Source: Megalonaias nervosa
Taxonomy: Eukaryota; Mollusca; Bivalvia; Unionida; Unionidae
Assembly (NCBI GenBank): GCA_016617855.1
Contig: JAECUM010006663.1
Span: 1-64,000 of the forward strand
Direction: 5' to 3'
DNA: 64,000 bases
Shown: positions 34,640-46,403 of the stretch, in pieces
Layout: every line of letters begins with the position of its first letter
How positions within the stretch are numbered: the first letter of the stretch is position 1
Translations under genes and position numbers: made by a program
The notes under the pieces: generated by a model
Database searches by the model: none
The model's input: only the letters and a program-made list of their open reading frames with translations
What the model was told of the DNA's origin: nothing

Positions 34640-35160
34640 TGCCACAAATTTTTTGTACAAATGTAGCAGGCCAGATCAGTCAGAAAGATGCTAGGACGAT
34701 GCAAACTACATCAAATGAAGCCTTTGTAACACAAACAAACATAAGGACAAATGGGACACCGTCTGTCCAAAGTAAGCAGCACAGGCCAGCAGGGAAAATG
34801 CTGGTCCCATTCATGTCTTAAATAAAGAGTCACATGAAACTAGCAGCACAGAAAGGTCCAGAGTAGGAACAAATTACTATTTTGTCCAAAAAAGATATAC
34901 AAAGGATGCATCCACGTGACCTGTGTGTGTGGTAAGTGGTTTCTCTCCTTTGAACCATCGACAGGAGAAAAGCTTTAGGTATCAGGGTGGGGACCAGGAC
35001 CTTCCTAGTGCATTTTTGGACAAGGTCAGCCAGAAAGGTGCTGCGAAGGAGCTTGTCCTATCCATAGTTTGTATAAAGGTCTTCATGAAACTAGCAAGAC
35101 AGAAAATTCAAAATGGGGACATACCGGTATTAGGAATAAAGAGCTGTATAGGATGTCTGC
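34640..35160. repeat. diverged direct repeat of about 250-360 bp
   Basis: 'CAGTCAGAAAGATGCT' (about 34677) and 'CAGCCAGAAAGGTGCT' (about 35026) recur, as do 'CATGAAACTAGCAGCACAGA' (about 34833) and 'CATGAAACTAGCAAGACAGA' (about 35084). An old local duplication. The open frames here lack domain features. Confidence 0.5.
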
Positions 35161-35670
35161 ATGTGGCCTCTCCTGTGGGTGGCAAGTGCAAGATGAAAAA
35201 GGCTTAAAAGTTTATTTGAGTGCTGTTGACATTGTAAATTAAAATATAATATCATTAAAACAGAACTTGATTAGTATGACACTAAGATAGCTAATGTAGA
35301 AGATGCTGCTTAATAAATTGATGCAGCTAAAACATTTAAAAAAACTGAATTGCAAGAACTTTTGCAAAAAACCTGGAAACTAAAAACACATAAATTTGAT
35401 CATTTAATTGAACTGCTCAAAGAAAATGTGTAACATCGTTCCTGTTTTAACAGCTATTTGTATAAAACCAGTAACTCGTGGTCTAACCATCGCAAAATTT
35501 TGCAAAATGATCAGCAATTAGAGGCAGTGGTTACACAGACATCTTCATTGATAAATTTATAAAAGGTATATAAAATATTTTTAAAATTGTTACTTTAGCC
35601 AACAATACTTCTGTTTTCATGATCATATCAATACACACAGAAAAAGAAAGACACCAACTACATCATTTAG

Positions 35671-36510
35671 TCCAAGATATGTTGCTGAAATCTTTTGGTG
35701 ATGATTTCATCTGAGCCATAACCTTGCTTACCTAAAATAATTTAATTAATTTGTGAATTTTTTAAATTTTAATTAAGTACTTTTTTATGGTATCTCGAAC
35801 AGTAGAAACAAATTAGTTGCACTATTTTGTACCTGAATCCTTAATACACATATTATAAAGGATCTTGGATATAGATGCATAATTCCTTCATCTGTAAGAG
35901 CCCATTGCAATCTTAAAGAATGAAAGAAGTCTGTTCTATTCTTTCATCAACCATAGTTGTTATATTAATTTTCTCAGCAGGAATTTCTCTTCCAGCTTTG
36001 TAATTATACTTTCATTTGTAACCAATTACGACAACAGCTGTTATGGGTTCTCCAAAGCTTAGATGTACTTTCAAGTCCAATATATGTTGCTGAATTTTTT
36101 TTGTGATGATTTCATCTGAGCCATAAACTTGCTCACCTAAAATAATTTAATTAATTGTTTTAATTTTTTTAGATTTAATTAAGTACCTTTTTTATGATGT
36201 CTTGAACAGTAAAAACAAATTAGTTGCTCTATTTTGTACCTGAACACTTAATACTCATATTATATATGATCTTGGATATAGATGCACAATTCCCTCATCT
36301 GTAAGAGTCCATTGCAATCTTAAAGAATGAAAGAAGTCCATCCTATTCTTTCATCAACCATAAATGTTATATTAATTTCCTCAGCAGGCATTTTTCTTCA
36401 GTATTCAACTGTTCCAGCTTTGTAATTATATTTTCATTTGTATGCATTGGATGCAGTTAACCACAACAGCTGTTGTAGGTTCTCCAAAGCCTTGATGTAC
36501 ATACTTTTAC
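35671..36510. repeat. tandem duplication, 405 bp offset, two copies
   Basis: Copy 1 starts at 'TCCAAGATATGTTGCTGAA' (35671) and copy 2 at 'TCCAATATATGTTGCTGAA' (36076). They share 'GATGATTTCATCTGAGCCAT', 'AACAAATTAGTTGC', 'ATCTTGGATATAGATGCA' and 'CCAGCTTTGTAATTATA'. Identity is high and even along their length, with small indels. Confidence 0.93.
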
Positions 36511-36636
36511 TTCTGAATACAATACCTATATCCTGGGAAGAAAAAAAAAATAACAAATGCTTAATATTTTGGCAGAATGTTTGTTCATCCATGGTTTTTA
36601 GCTTCATGTATTGGGATTGTGTGATACAACCTCCAA

Positions 36637-37378
36637 AATTCATTCCAGAATGTGTATCTTTTGACCTTGAAAGGTTGGCAGAAACAGAAAGCCAGTGAAG
36701 TATTTCAATATCTTGAAGATTCAGCAATGCTTAGATTAATGTAAATACATCTTTTTGTAATATCTACATGGGTTTAAATTCATGAAACTTGTCCTTATGA
36801 TATGCAGACTAGATCTTTTAAATGCTTGCATACTCGCAAATTGCAAGTTAACAGTGGAAAATATGAGTTGAAACTTTATTGCTTCTTTGTACAAGTGCTT
36901 CGTTTTCCAGTGATATTCTGTAAATCATTAGTAGAACTATTATTTCAGCAAAATCAGATGCATAACTTCTGCAATGTCAAATGTAGCTTCTTGTGGCATT
37001 AGTTCCTTTTTTGTGATATCAAGCATTATACTTTATTGTGGCCATTAATTGGACCAGGGTACTACCTTTATATACCCATCATGCAGTAGGATCTCTTTTA
37101 TATACCCAAACATTTAATTCACCATTTATGGATATATTTTGCCGTAACTATCTGTTTTTAGGTAAAACAAGTTAAATGCATCTTTTTACAATTTGTAATT
37201 CTTTGTGCATTGGCCAGTCTGAGATATTTTCTAATATTATGCTGGTCAAACCCCCTGAAAACAAAATTGGTTGTTTCTAATGTAAGTATCGCTGATTCTT
37301 CAAGATAATGAAATACTTCATTGGCTTTCTGTTTCTACCAACCTTTCAAGGTCAGAAGATACACATTTTGGAATGAAT
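36637..37378. repeat. inverted repeat, arms of about 100 bp, about 540 bp apart
   Basis: The left arm (36637-36740, 'TTGACCTTGAAAGGTTGGCA') is mirrored by the right arm (37283-37378, 'TNCCAACCTTTCAAGGTCAG'). The left arm lies just beyond the 405 bp duplication and inside a 97-codon minus-strand frame that I could not identify. Confidence 0.85.
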
Positions 37379-38258
37379 AATCAGACTTAAGTCATAGACA
37401 AGAAGAACAATTCATCTGAAAAGTTAGCATTTTGTAAAATAAAATTTAAAAATTACAACAAAACTGAAAGAAGAATTCTTTGTTTTGTAAAATTTCCGGA
37501 TTACAGGTACAGTATTATTACATAATAGGTAAAATAACAGGATTTAAAAAAAAATCAAAATTTGAGTTTTTCTCAACTTTCAAAGATATGCAGGTAATAT
37601 TTAACAGTCAAATTCTACAAGTGGGGTTAGGTGTCTGTGGTACAAAACTTTACACATTGACATTTTCAAATATTTTTGGACCAAACGTTTTATATGTAAG
37701 TTCTGGCAGGAAATTTTTTTTATGGTTTTGGAGTTAAGAACTCCAGGTTACTCCATAATGTGGGGGAGTCTTATGGGACTCAAGATGATGGAATTTGGGT
37801 TTGTGGGGGAGGTATGAGGGGTTGTTAGTTGTGCAATAAAATGCATCTTGGGGTCTTGCTCACTTCGACTGTTTCTGATCTCTGCAATATTGGAACACAT
37901 TACCATTTGTATTCATTTACTGTTGCATGTTGTTAAAAATGATTAAATAGTCCATTGGAGTTTCTTGACTTTTTATGTCCGAATGTTTTCTCCAGCTTTC
38001 CAAGAAAATGGGCACCTGGCACAAGTTTATGGAGTTCTTAGCACTTTCAGGGGTCCCTGCCTATTATCTGATTATAGATGGGGGGTTTTCATGCTTGTTA
38101 CATCAGAACATTTATGAACATTTGCAAGAAGCTGCTTTATATTACTGACTAAATGCATACTACCAGTTCACTTTGATCCTGAATTATTGCTCAGTTATTA
38201 TTCTGTGTTTGTATTTAATATAAGAACCTCTATCATAAAGATAAATTAGATTTAAAAT
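37379..38258. other. unique DNA, no gene seen
   Basis: No exon, RNA gene or element could be supported. Confidence 0.35.
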
Positions 38259-38475
38259 AGCAGTGCCTGTTGGGCATCATGTGGTCAATTGATCTAAAGT
38301 GCATGCCTTTACCGATCACTCATCTCAGTCTGTGTGGGATCGAGTCTCAGGTTTGACCTATGTGGGTACGTGAGAGAGCTGCTTATAGCTTCCCATGGGT
38401 CAGTGGTTGTTCTTAGGGTTTTCCTTGGGTTCTTCCTCTACCAGTTAAACTGGGCACCATGTATAGCATCATCTT

Positions 38476-39666
38476 CTGAAAGTAGTCAGTGACCTTCTCG
38501 CTGCTTTGGATAGTGGAAAGATTACAGTCCTCACTCTCCTTGACTTGTCTGCAGCATTTGACACTATAGACCATGATATATTACTTCAACGTCCCCAGCA
38601 TGTATTTGGCATTCATGATACGGCCTTACTATGGTTCAAGTCCTACTTGGTCAACAGGACACAAATTGTGTCCGCAAATGGTTTACACTCCAGCCCAGTT
38701 GATCTATGCTGTGGTGTTCCCCAGGTGTCTGTTCTTGGACTTGTTCTCTTCATTCTATACACTCAGCCACTCTCAAGTGTCATAGATCATCATCCAGTGT
38801 CTCACCAATTGTATGCTGATGACACCCAAATATACAAATCTAGCCACCCAACTGAAGTTGAAGCTACCATCCAAGGCGTAGAGAGGTGCATTTCCGATGT
38901 GAAATCATGGATGACATGTAACAAGCTGCAGATGAATGATGATAAAACTGAAGCCATTCTGATTACAACACAAAGACTTTCTCATTCACATCCTTTACCG
39001 CAGACAATAAATATCAGCAACACCAACATTAAATTCACACAGTCAGTACGAAACCTCGGTGTTACTCTTGACAGTACTCTCTCATTGCACCAACATGTCA
39101 TGAACATATGCAAGGCTGCATATCTTGAACTAAGACGCATCAGCTCCATTTGCAAGTATCTTTCAGTTGATGCCACCAAAACACTTGTGTGTTCCTTAGT
39201 ACTTTCAAGACTGGACTATTGTAACTCAATTCTGTCTGGTTTGTCTCAATATCTACTCCAGAAACTTCAAAAAGTTCAAAACACAGCTTCTCAGATCATC
39301 CTTAGAGTACTACGATCAGAGCACGCCTCTCCCCTGCTCAGTACCCTACACTGGCTATCCATACGATCCAGAATTAAACACAAAATTTGTTCTCTGTGCT
39401 ACGTTTCACTGACGGGCTTCAGTCCAACATACCTATCTGACCTCACCCATGTGTACACACCTGCAAGATACTTAACGCTCCTCTTCTGACACTCGTATTC
39501 TCATTATTCCCACTATAAAAATGAAATCATATGGACAACGTTCTTTTGCATACTAGGGCCCAGCAATGTGGAATGAATTGCCCACTGCACTTAGACACAA
39601 AGACACAATGATTTCATTCAAGAGCGCTCTTAAAACTCACCTATTTCAACTGCAAGAACAGACTTA
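38476..39666 (+). pseudogene. LINE reverse transcriptase remnant with frameshift and stop
   Basis: The frame runs from the truncation point to a TGA at 39487-39489. RT motifs are 'LLDLSAAFDTIDHDILL', 'GVPQVSVLGLVLFILYT' (where G-S-V-L-G-P is usual) and 'YADDTQIY' (catalytic box). 'NLGVTLDSTLS' and 'RLDYCNSILSGLS' follow. Coding similarity continues past the stop in the next frame ('RSSSDTRILIIPTIKMKSYG'), so one frameshift occurred near 39480. That second frame has a TAG at 39556-39558, then runs to a TAA at 39664-39666 after 'FKSALKTHLFQLQEQT'. The element cannot make active protein. Confidence 0.93.
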
Positions 39667-39865
39667 AAGACCTAATAATGTATCCTTATAATGTATCCTT
39701 ACCTTAAATATTTACAGCACGTTTTCAGTTTCTAATTTCGTGATGTTTGTTTTTATTTTTGTAATCATATCATTATATATGTTTTTAAGTGTTGTCAAAT
39801 GTTGTAAAGCACTTAGAGCTTCTAAAGATTAGGCGCTATACAAAGTCCTCATTATTATTATTATT
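38476..39865 (+). mobile_element. CR1/L2-like LINE, 5'-truncated, inside the SINE
   Basis: The 1,390 bp insert begins inside the RT coding region (the frame is open right from the junction) and ends in a 3' UTR typical of CR1/L2-like elements: 'GTAAAGCACTTAGAGCTTCT', 'AGGCGCTATACAAAG' and an (ATT)n terminus. An 8 bp TSD, ATCATCTT, lies at 38468-38475 and 39866-39873, although the (ATT)n tail makes the right limit slightly ambiguous. Confidence 0.93.
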
Positions 39866-40040
39866 ATCATCTTGCACTTAGCAGTGGCGTTCAACCCAAA
39901 ACAACAACAGCAGCAGTGCCAACACATATATTGCTTTATCATCTGTGGCTTTTTTTACATTGCTACACAGCTGTTAACAAAATTGTTTATATTTCATTTG
40001 GAGTATTATATTTAGGATATAAACTGTGTGGTGATTCCAT

Positions 40041-40072
40041 TTTTTTTTTTTGATTTTTTTTTTTTTTTTTTT
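40041..40072. repeat. T-rich homopolymer tract
   Basis: Two T runs are split by 'GA'. It could be the reverse poly(A) of a lost retroposon, but no body is recognisable. Confidence 0.8.
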
Positions 40073-40559
40073 GGTGCATTCCAATCAGCCAAACTATCAT
40101 TGACAGTAGTGGTACACTGGCACAGATGTTGAGGGAAAATCACAATTATCATTGTGATTATCTGAATTCATTCATTTCCTACAGTCTCCAATTAGAAATA
40201 CTTGTATTTAAACAAGACATTAAGAACCTTATCACCTTCAATGACTTTAATATTCAGAAATCAAATGTGAGACATTCTTCAGTTCTTTTTGATTCTTTTG
40301 TTTAGAGTGGTATGAAAGCAAAAATGTTATTTAAATGATAGAGAATCTTACCACATAACACAAGAGGTAAAGTTATGCACCTGATGACTTGGTGAACTTG
40401 CCTAATTGTTGGCACAAAGAGCACAAGATAACAAATGATATGGATAGTTATTTTTGTGTACCATTTTTGGATTTTAATGTGCACAGGTTCAAAAGCACAG
40501 CCTGGAAACAACACTGCAGGATGTTAGCCAATGATGCCATAACAAATCTGTGAGGACAA

Positions 40560-41722
40560 TTGTTGATGAGAAATCTGATATTTTTCATTATTTGTACAAG
40601 TTCCAAGTAACTTTTGCCATGTACTCATGGTGGCTCTCATAATGTTGTCCTTTTTGCTATGTACATGTATGCTTGTTGGCTCTGATATTTGCAGTAGGTT
40701 GTAATTTTTTCCATGTACTCTTGAGGTCTCAGATACAGCTATCTTATGCAATTTAACATGAATATAATTTTATAGGAACTTTTTTTATTTAATTATTTTT
40801 AGTGAAGACTTAAAAAAAATGAAATTATTTGTCAAAAATAGAAAACCTAGGATTCATAAACAGCTAAAAAAAAATGAATGGTATTAAAATTAACTGAATT
40901 ACTTGTTTTTCAATGAAAATTAAAGGCAGTGAAACCAAAACATTTGAGTTACATGATTTAGAGTTACCTCAGACCACACTTGGTAATGCAGCTGTAGTGT
41001 AAAATGGGAGCTGGTGATCTGTATTTACATAAGTTTGTCTTTTTGCTGTGTACTCTTCTTGATGGCTCCGATATTTAAACAAGACTTTTTCTGCAATGTG
41101 CTCTTTGATGACACTTATGCTTACATAAGGTTGCATTTTTTGCAGTGTTCTCTTGATTGCACTGGTATCTGTAATTTTTGCCATGTGGTCTTGATGGCTC
41201 TGATATTTGCATTAGCTTGTAATTTTTGGTTATGTACCTTTGATGGTTCTGATATTTGCATTAGCTTGTAATATTTGGCCATGTACCTTGGATAGCACTG
41301 ATATTTGCATTAGGTTGTCATTTTTGGTCAGTTACCTTTGTGGGCTCTGATATTTGCATTAGGTTGTCATTTTTTGTCATGTACCTTTGTTGTCTCTGAT
41401 ATTTGCATCAGGTTTGTAATTTTTGGTCATGTACCTTTGTTGTCTCTGATATTTGCATTAGGTTTGTAATTTTTGGTCATGTACCTTTGTTGTCTCTAAT
41501 ATTTGCATTAGGTTTGTAATTTTTGGTCATGTACCTTTGTTGTCTCTGATATTTGCATTAGATTGTAATTTTTTGGCCATGTACTCTTTGATGGTTCTGA
41601 TATTTGCAATAGGTTGTATTTTTTTTTACCATGTACTCTTGATAACTCTGATAAATATAAATCAGGTTTTCATTTTTTGCAGTGTACTTTTGATGGCTCT
41701 GATATTTGCATTAGGTTGTGTT
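40560..41722. repeat. minisatellite, about 48-62 bp units
   Basis: Diverged units (40560-41200) pass into more homogeneous 48-50 bp units (41200-41720). They share 'TGATATTTGCATTAGGTTGT', 'TTTTTGGTCATGTACCTTTG' and 'TTGTCTCTGATATTTGCA'. Open frames within it simply follow the repeat. Confidence 0.92.
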
Positions 41723-42206
41723 TTAAATTAGGAAAACTAGAGCATATGAACAAAATCACTACCAAGGCTTGAATAGGAAACTCGTTACCTTTGTGTGTAC
41801 CATAATCATGTATTAAACCCAGGACTGCAGAGGTACAAAGCAATTATCAGCTCACTCTACTTGTTAAGCCATACAATTGTACATGCAGCAATTAAATAGA
41901 TTTAAAGTTTTCAGATGTATGTGGAAAAGAGTCTATAAGCAAGATGCAGTATTGAAATATTCGCTGTCATAATACTAAACATCTGCCATAATAACCATCA
42001 AAAGCAATATCTCTGCCCCAGCTTGGCAATAGATTTCTAGTTAAATTGGAAAAATATCTATCAAGTAAATACATATCAACAACTTCAAGTTATGACATAT
42101 GATGTGACAATATGTTTTATGTAATATTTGGAAGTTTTGACACCGTAATTTCAGAAAGTAAATTATCAGTGGATCAACAGGTGTTACAGAAATTTGTCAG
42201 ACTAGT
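41723..42206. other. unique DNA, no gene seen
   Basis: No exon, RNA gene or element could be supported. Confidence 0.35.
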
Positions 42207-42210
42207 ATTT

Positions 42211-42276
42211 GATCTTCCTAGTAGTTAGTCGGCGACAGCTGTTGATCTTCCTAGTAGTTTGTCGGCGACAGCTATT
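42211..42276. repeat. 33 bp tandem duplication
   Basis: 'GATCTTCCTAGTAGTTAGTC' plus 'GGCGACAGCTGTT' is repeated once with one or two changes. Confidence 0.93.
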
Positions 42277-43380
42277 GAAAGATATTGGCATGTTTAGGTT
42301 CTATACACACGTTTAAACAGTAGCTAGGCAGGATCACAGCATACTGTATATTCTTCTCTGATATTTATTAAATCTTGTCTCATACCTGCCAGGTAACTAG
42401 ACAGTGGTGTTTTGGGGGTTTTACTTTTCAATTTCATTTTTGTGGTTGGGGGAGGGTGGTTTTTTGTGTGCAACCCATTGATAAGTCAAAGAAAAACTAT
42501 ATTGGATAAAAAAAAATTTGTTTAATTTATATAGTTAATTTCATTTCATTGTCTCATAATTTTGCAGAAATTTTGAAACTAAAAGAAACATGCCTTGCTC
42601 AGATTCATAGCAATATAACACCATATAATAGTCATCACATTATTTGAAGAGAAAAAAAATTATCTTCAGATAGAAGAAAATAAAATATCTCACCTCAGAA
42701 GAAAGCTGCAACCCTCAACCAAAAATTAAATTGTCAGTATTGTATGGTACATGAATTTGCTATTTGTATGTTAATTGCTGTGTAATTTGCAATCTGAAAC
42801 TGTAACACAAGTGAGATGAGTAAATTTGCAAAATAGCTGACACAGTGGGAAAGACATCCTGCTGACATTAGAGAGCTTGCTGATGAAAATCAGCAGTGTT
42901 GACATCAAAGCCTACAATTTACTAGCTATACTAGCTAGTTGATATAATAGGCAGGTAAACTTTGCATAGGATGTCAACACCTGGGCAAGATATTTATCAG
43001 AGAGGGTCAGTAACATAAAACATGCTTAGTCAATAAACAAGGAAATATTTAATGGACTTGAGAAATTACATAAAATTAAAACAGAAAACAACTGCTCTCT
43101 TCAAAATCTCAGGATGATTTGCAGTTTTACAAAGGAATACATGTACTAAACACATTAACATGTGCTGGTAAATAACTAAAGAATGAAGTTTTTTTAAAAT
43201 CCATCATCCTAAGTGACCACCACATTCGCATATATGACACATGCCAGACATGTGATTAAATGATCATAAATATAATTATATTCATAACATTCAAAATTAT
43301 TTTGTCATGAAAAATGAAAACATGTTAATATCAGTAAATTCCTTACAAGATTAATTTGGAATTTCAATACATACCTTACT
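42277..43380. other. unique AT-rich DNA, no gene seen
   Basis: No exon, RNA gene or element could be supported. Confidence 0.35.
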
Positions 43381-43417
43381 GACAGAAGCTATTGAAGTAC
43401 CAATACAGCAATAAATA

Positions 43418-43602
43418 CCATGGTATGTTCCTATGCAGAAAAAAAAACCATGTTATGTACCACATGAAAAGAATACCATGTCATGTACCACATGAAAAAA
43501 TACCATGTTATGTACCAAATGAAAATTATACCATGGTATGTACCTCATGAAAAAATTATCATGGTATGTAGCACATGAAAAAAATACCATGGTATACCAG
43601 TA
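43418..43602. repeat. minisatellite, about 31-34 bp units
   Basis: Five or six units share 'ATACCATGGTATGTACCACA' followed by TGAAAA, just left of an (AC)n tract. Confidence 0.92.
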
Positions 43603-43618
43603 ATTCCACCCACCTTTA

Positions 43619-43663
43619 ACACACACACACACATGCACGCATGCACACACACACACACACACC
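43619..43663. repeat. (AC)n microsatellite, impure
   Basis: AC dinucleotides are interrupted by 'ATGCACGCATGC'. Confidence 0.95.
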
Positions 43664-45300
43664 TACCTCCCTTCAACAACTCATGCACAACAGGGTCCAA
43701 AAACACACTGCAGCATAAACGAGGGCATGAGTAAACGAGAGACATCTGAACAGTTAAGAAAGGGATGGACATTAATGGTGTGAGGGATGGTGCGTGGTTG
43801 AATACTCTTTTAATGATCATGCTGGGATCAATTTTCAATAATTGGCTCTTTTTAATGAAGTTCTTTACATTTCTATTGAAATAACCTTTATTTTCAATGT
43901 ATCCAGTCTCTAAAGATGAGGATCATTTGCAATATTACTCCAAGTAGATCCAACACAAGTCATATGCGTACCAGCGTAAAAAGAGTGTTTTATGTCACTG
44001 CTTCTTGCATGTAAATGCGGATACATTCTGTTGTTATGGTATCATAAATTCAGAATAAAACAAGATTCTTTATTTCAAAAGAGAGTGACATTTATTTAGA
44101 AAAAAAAAGAATCTCAGTTTAATATATTTGTTATATTAGTAAAGTACTGATGCATTGATTTAATTGCAGGTTATGGTGAAATTTCTGCTCTTCCTTGAAC
44201 AAACCTCAGAAATTATAAACTTAGAAGTTGCTTCTTTATAATATAGCCTGTCCGTGAATCTAAGCTTTTCATGCACTTAGTACATATTTTGTTTGGCTAA
44301 TTTGCTATAGTTCATGACATTTGTGAATGAGTATGATAAACTACTGATTAATCTTAGATAATTTAAATATGTTATATGTACTTAGTGTTCTCAGTTTCCG
44401 ATTAGTCATTCAAAATGAGTGACAGTGATAGCTAGCTCTTACACCGGTAAAATTTGCATGCCTTTTAACTTGTTTATTCTACTCCCATTACTTGATTTGA
44501 GACAAAAAAAACTAATTAACATGATAATAAAATGCAGGTCAACTTTTAATTGAATGTAATAATGCAACCAATACTTCTGCAAGTCAGAGATTAAAACAAA
44601 GTTGGTACTTAATTAGCTTCTCACGCAAATGCTCACTGGCATCGCTGTGAGGATCGATTGACACTTTTCACACTTTAATGTAAGAGGGCATATCACATCT
44701 ATGATTTACATTGAAATTGAATTTAAAGATAAAACTAAAACACAAATTTCTCTCGACAAAAGTATTTAACTGGTATGTATTTCTTAACGTGTTGCCATCG
44801 ACAGACATTACTACCCTTTTGATTGATTAGAATTTCATCATATATTGTAATTTATCATCTACTGAGAATTTTTTTTGTACAGAAAATTTAACAAAATATT
44901 TGATGTTAATTCAGTTTCCAGGCATTAACTGCTAATTTCAACTATAAAATGATCAATATATCAAAGTTTCATTTTCCTGTTTTCATGCAGTTTAATTCAC
45001 ATCCACCAAAAGGGGCTTTTTTTTTTTCTTTTTTTTTTAAATTGTGTTCACTTGCAAGCATGCATAAATTGCCCAATGACCATTGAACATGGTGTATTCT
45101 TGCAAGAAGGGCTTTTCTTCATGTCTGATTCGATAATCTTTTCACAGACTTGCTTGTAATTGTCTCTGAAGCTAATCAGCCATATTGATAGCTATATTCA
45201 TACAGGGATTCCAGGCTTAATTTTTCAAATGCAGCGTGTGAAAACTAATTTTATGGTATTTGACATTTTAGTTCTGATTCTGTCTTTATGAATTAGGGTT
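43664..45300. other. unique AT-rich DNA, no gene seen
   Basis: No supported gene. It includes a T-rich tract near 45018-45040. Confidence 0.35.
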
Positions 45301-45318
45301 AATATTGATTGTCCTTGT

Positions 45319-45571
45319 TGTTGTTGTTGTTGTTGTTGTATGGTTTAACGCCATTTTTCAGCACGCGATAGGCTATACATGGCGGCCAATATTAATGGTG
45401 GAGGAAGAACCAGGGAAAACCCCGGAAAGAACCGCCGACCCACGGGAAGCTACTGGCAAACTTTCTCACATACCCACATTGGCCGAATCCGAGACTCAAA
45501 CCCACGCAGACAGAGGTGAGATAGCAGTGATCCGTAACAGATAGTGCTTTAGACCACTCGGCCACTCGGGG
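45319..45571 (-). mobile_element. SINE family A, full length with TSD
   Basis: A minus-strand copy, with the (GTT)n tail at its + strand left side and 'GGCCACTCGGGG' at its right. The body has 'GGTTTAACGCCATTTTTCAG', 'GCTATACATGGCGGCCAA' and 'CATACCCACATTGGCCGAAT'. TSD ATTGTCCTTGT lies at 45308-45318 and 45572-45582. It is close in sequence to the 21.1 kb copy, so relatively young. Confidence 0.96.
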
Positions 45572-45786
45572 ATTGTCCTTGTGATGGAAACATCAATTTC
45601 AATGGCAAATTATACTTTTATCTACATAGATAAGGAATTAAATATGATACCTTTTCTCCATCCTTAGTAGTCCATTAATATCGGACATGTTCATGAATAC
45701 AGCTTGAAAATTAGGCTTGTGGCATTGTTTTATAAGGATTAAGGTGATAAAGGGATGGGTGGAATCTAATTACTTATTACCATCTG

Positions 45787-46117
45787 CGACTGCTCTGGTG
45801 GCCTAAGTGGTTAGAGCATCTGCCTTTTATGCTGGAGGTCGCTGGTTCAAACCCTGGTCGAGTCATGCCAGAGACTTATAAAAGTGGTACTAGCAGCTGC
45901 CTTGCTTGGCACTCAGCATTAAGAGGTTAGTGTTCAGACTGGTTGGCCTGGTGTCAGGGATAATGAGACTGGGTGAGAAATGATGTTACATGTCTGCAGC
46001 ATGATGCATCAGTGTTGGACATCACTATAAATTGCCACAGTGTGGACATCATAAAAAATTGTTAAAGCTATGTTAAAAATCCAAATTGCACATGCAGACA
46101 CACACAGACACACGCAC
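45787..46117 (+). mobile_element. SINE family B, full length, diverged
   Basis: The tRNA-like head 'GGTGGCCTAAGTGGTTAGAG' with B box 'GGTTCAAACCC' is followed by 'AGCTGCCTTGCTTGGCACTC', 'GACTGGTTGGCCTGGTGTCA' and an ACAC-rich tail. Confidence 0.93.
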
Positions 46118-46205
46118 AGAGTTTTGATGGAATGTGAAATGCACTATTCTTCTGCCAGGAACTTTGGTCAAATTGTAGAGTGGTTTTGGGGAAGTTGCAA
46201 ATAGC

Positions 46206-46403
46206 AACGATGTTAGCACTGGGCCATCATGCCACAGACATGTAGCATCATGTCTCACCCATCACATTTATCCTGATACCAGGCCAACCAGTCCTAAAAC
46301 TAACATCTTAATGCTGAGTGCCAAGTGAGGCAGCTGCTAATACCATTTTTATAAGCCATTGGTATGACTCAGCCGGGGTTCCAATTAAGTCACTGGAGCT
46401 TTC
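46206..46403 (-). mobile_element. SINE family B, inverted partner, tail-truncated
   Basis: The + strand reads 'CATCATGCCACAGACATGTA', 'CATTTATCCTGATACCAGGC', 'GAGTGCCAAGTGAGGCAGCT' and 'ATGACTCAGCCGGGGTTCC', the reverse complement of the head and body. It lies about 90 bp from the + strand copy. Confidence 0.9.

Larger units (their letters stand above)
38268..39911 (+). mobile_element. SINE family A interrupted by a LINE
   Basis: The first part (38268-38475) has the diverged head 'TGGTCAATTGATCTAAAGTG', 'GGGTCAGTGGTTGTTC' and 'GCACCATGTATAGCATCATC'. The last part (39874-39911) has 'GCAGTGGCGTTCAACC' and the CAACAACAGCAG tail. AGCAGTGCC flanks the whole unit at 38259-38267 and 39912-39920. 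The LINE sits between the two parts. Confidence 0.93.

Noticed and set aside
36434..36727. 97-codon minus-strand frame as a gene
   Set aside because: It spans the duplication and an inverted repeat arm, lacks a recognisable family and has no splice context.
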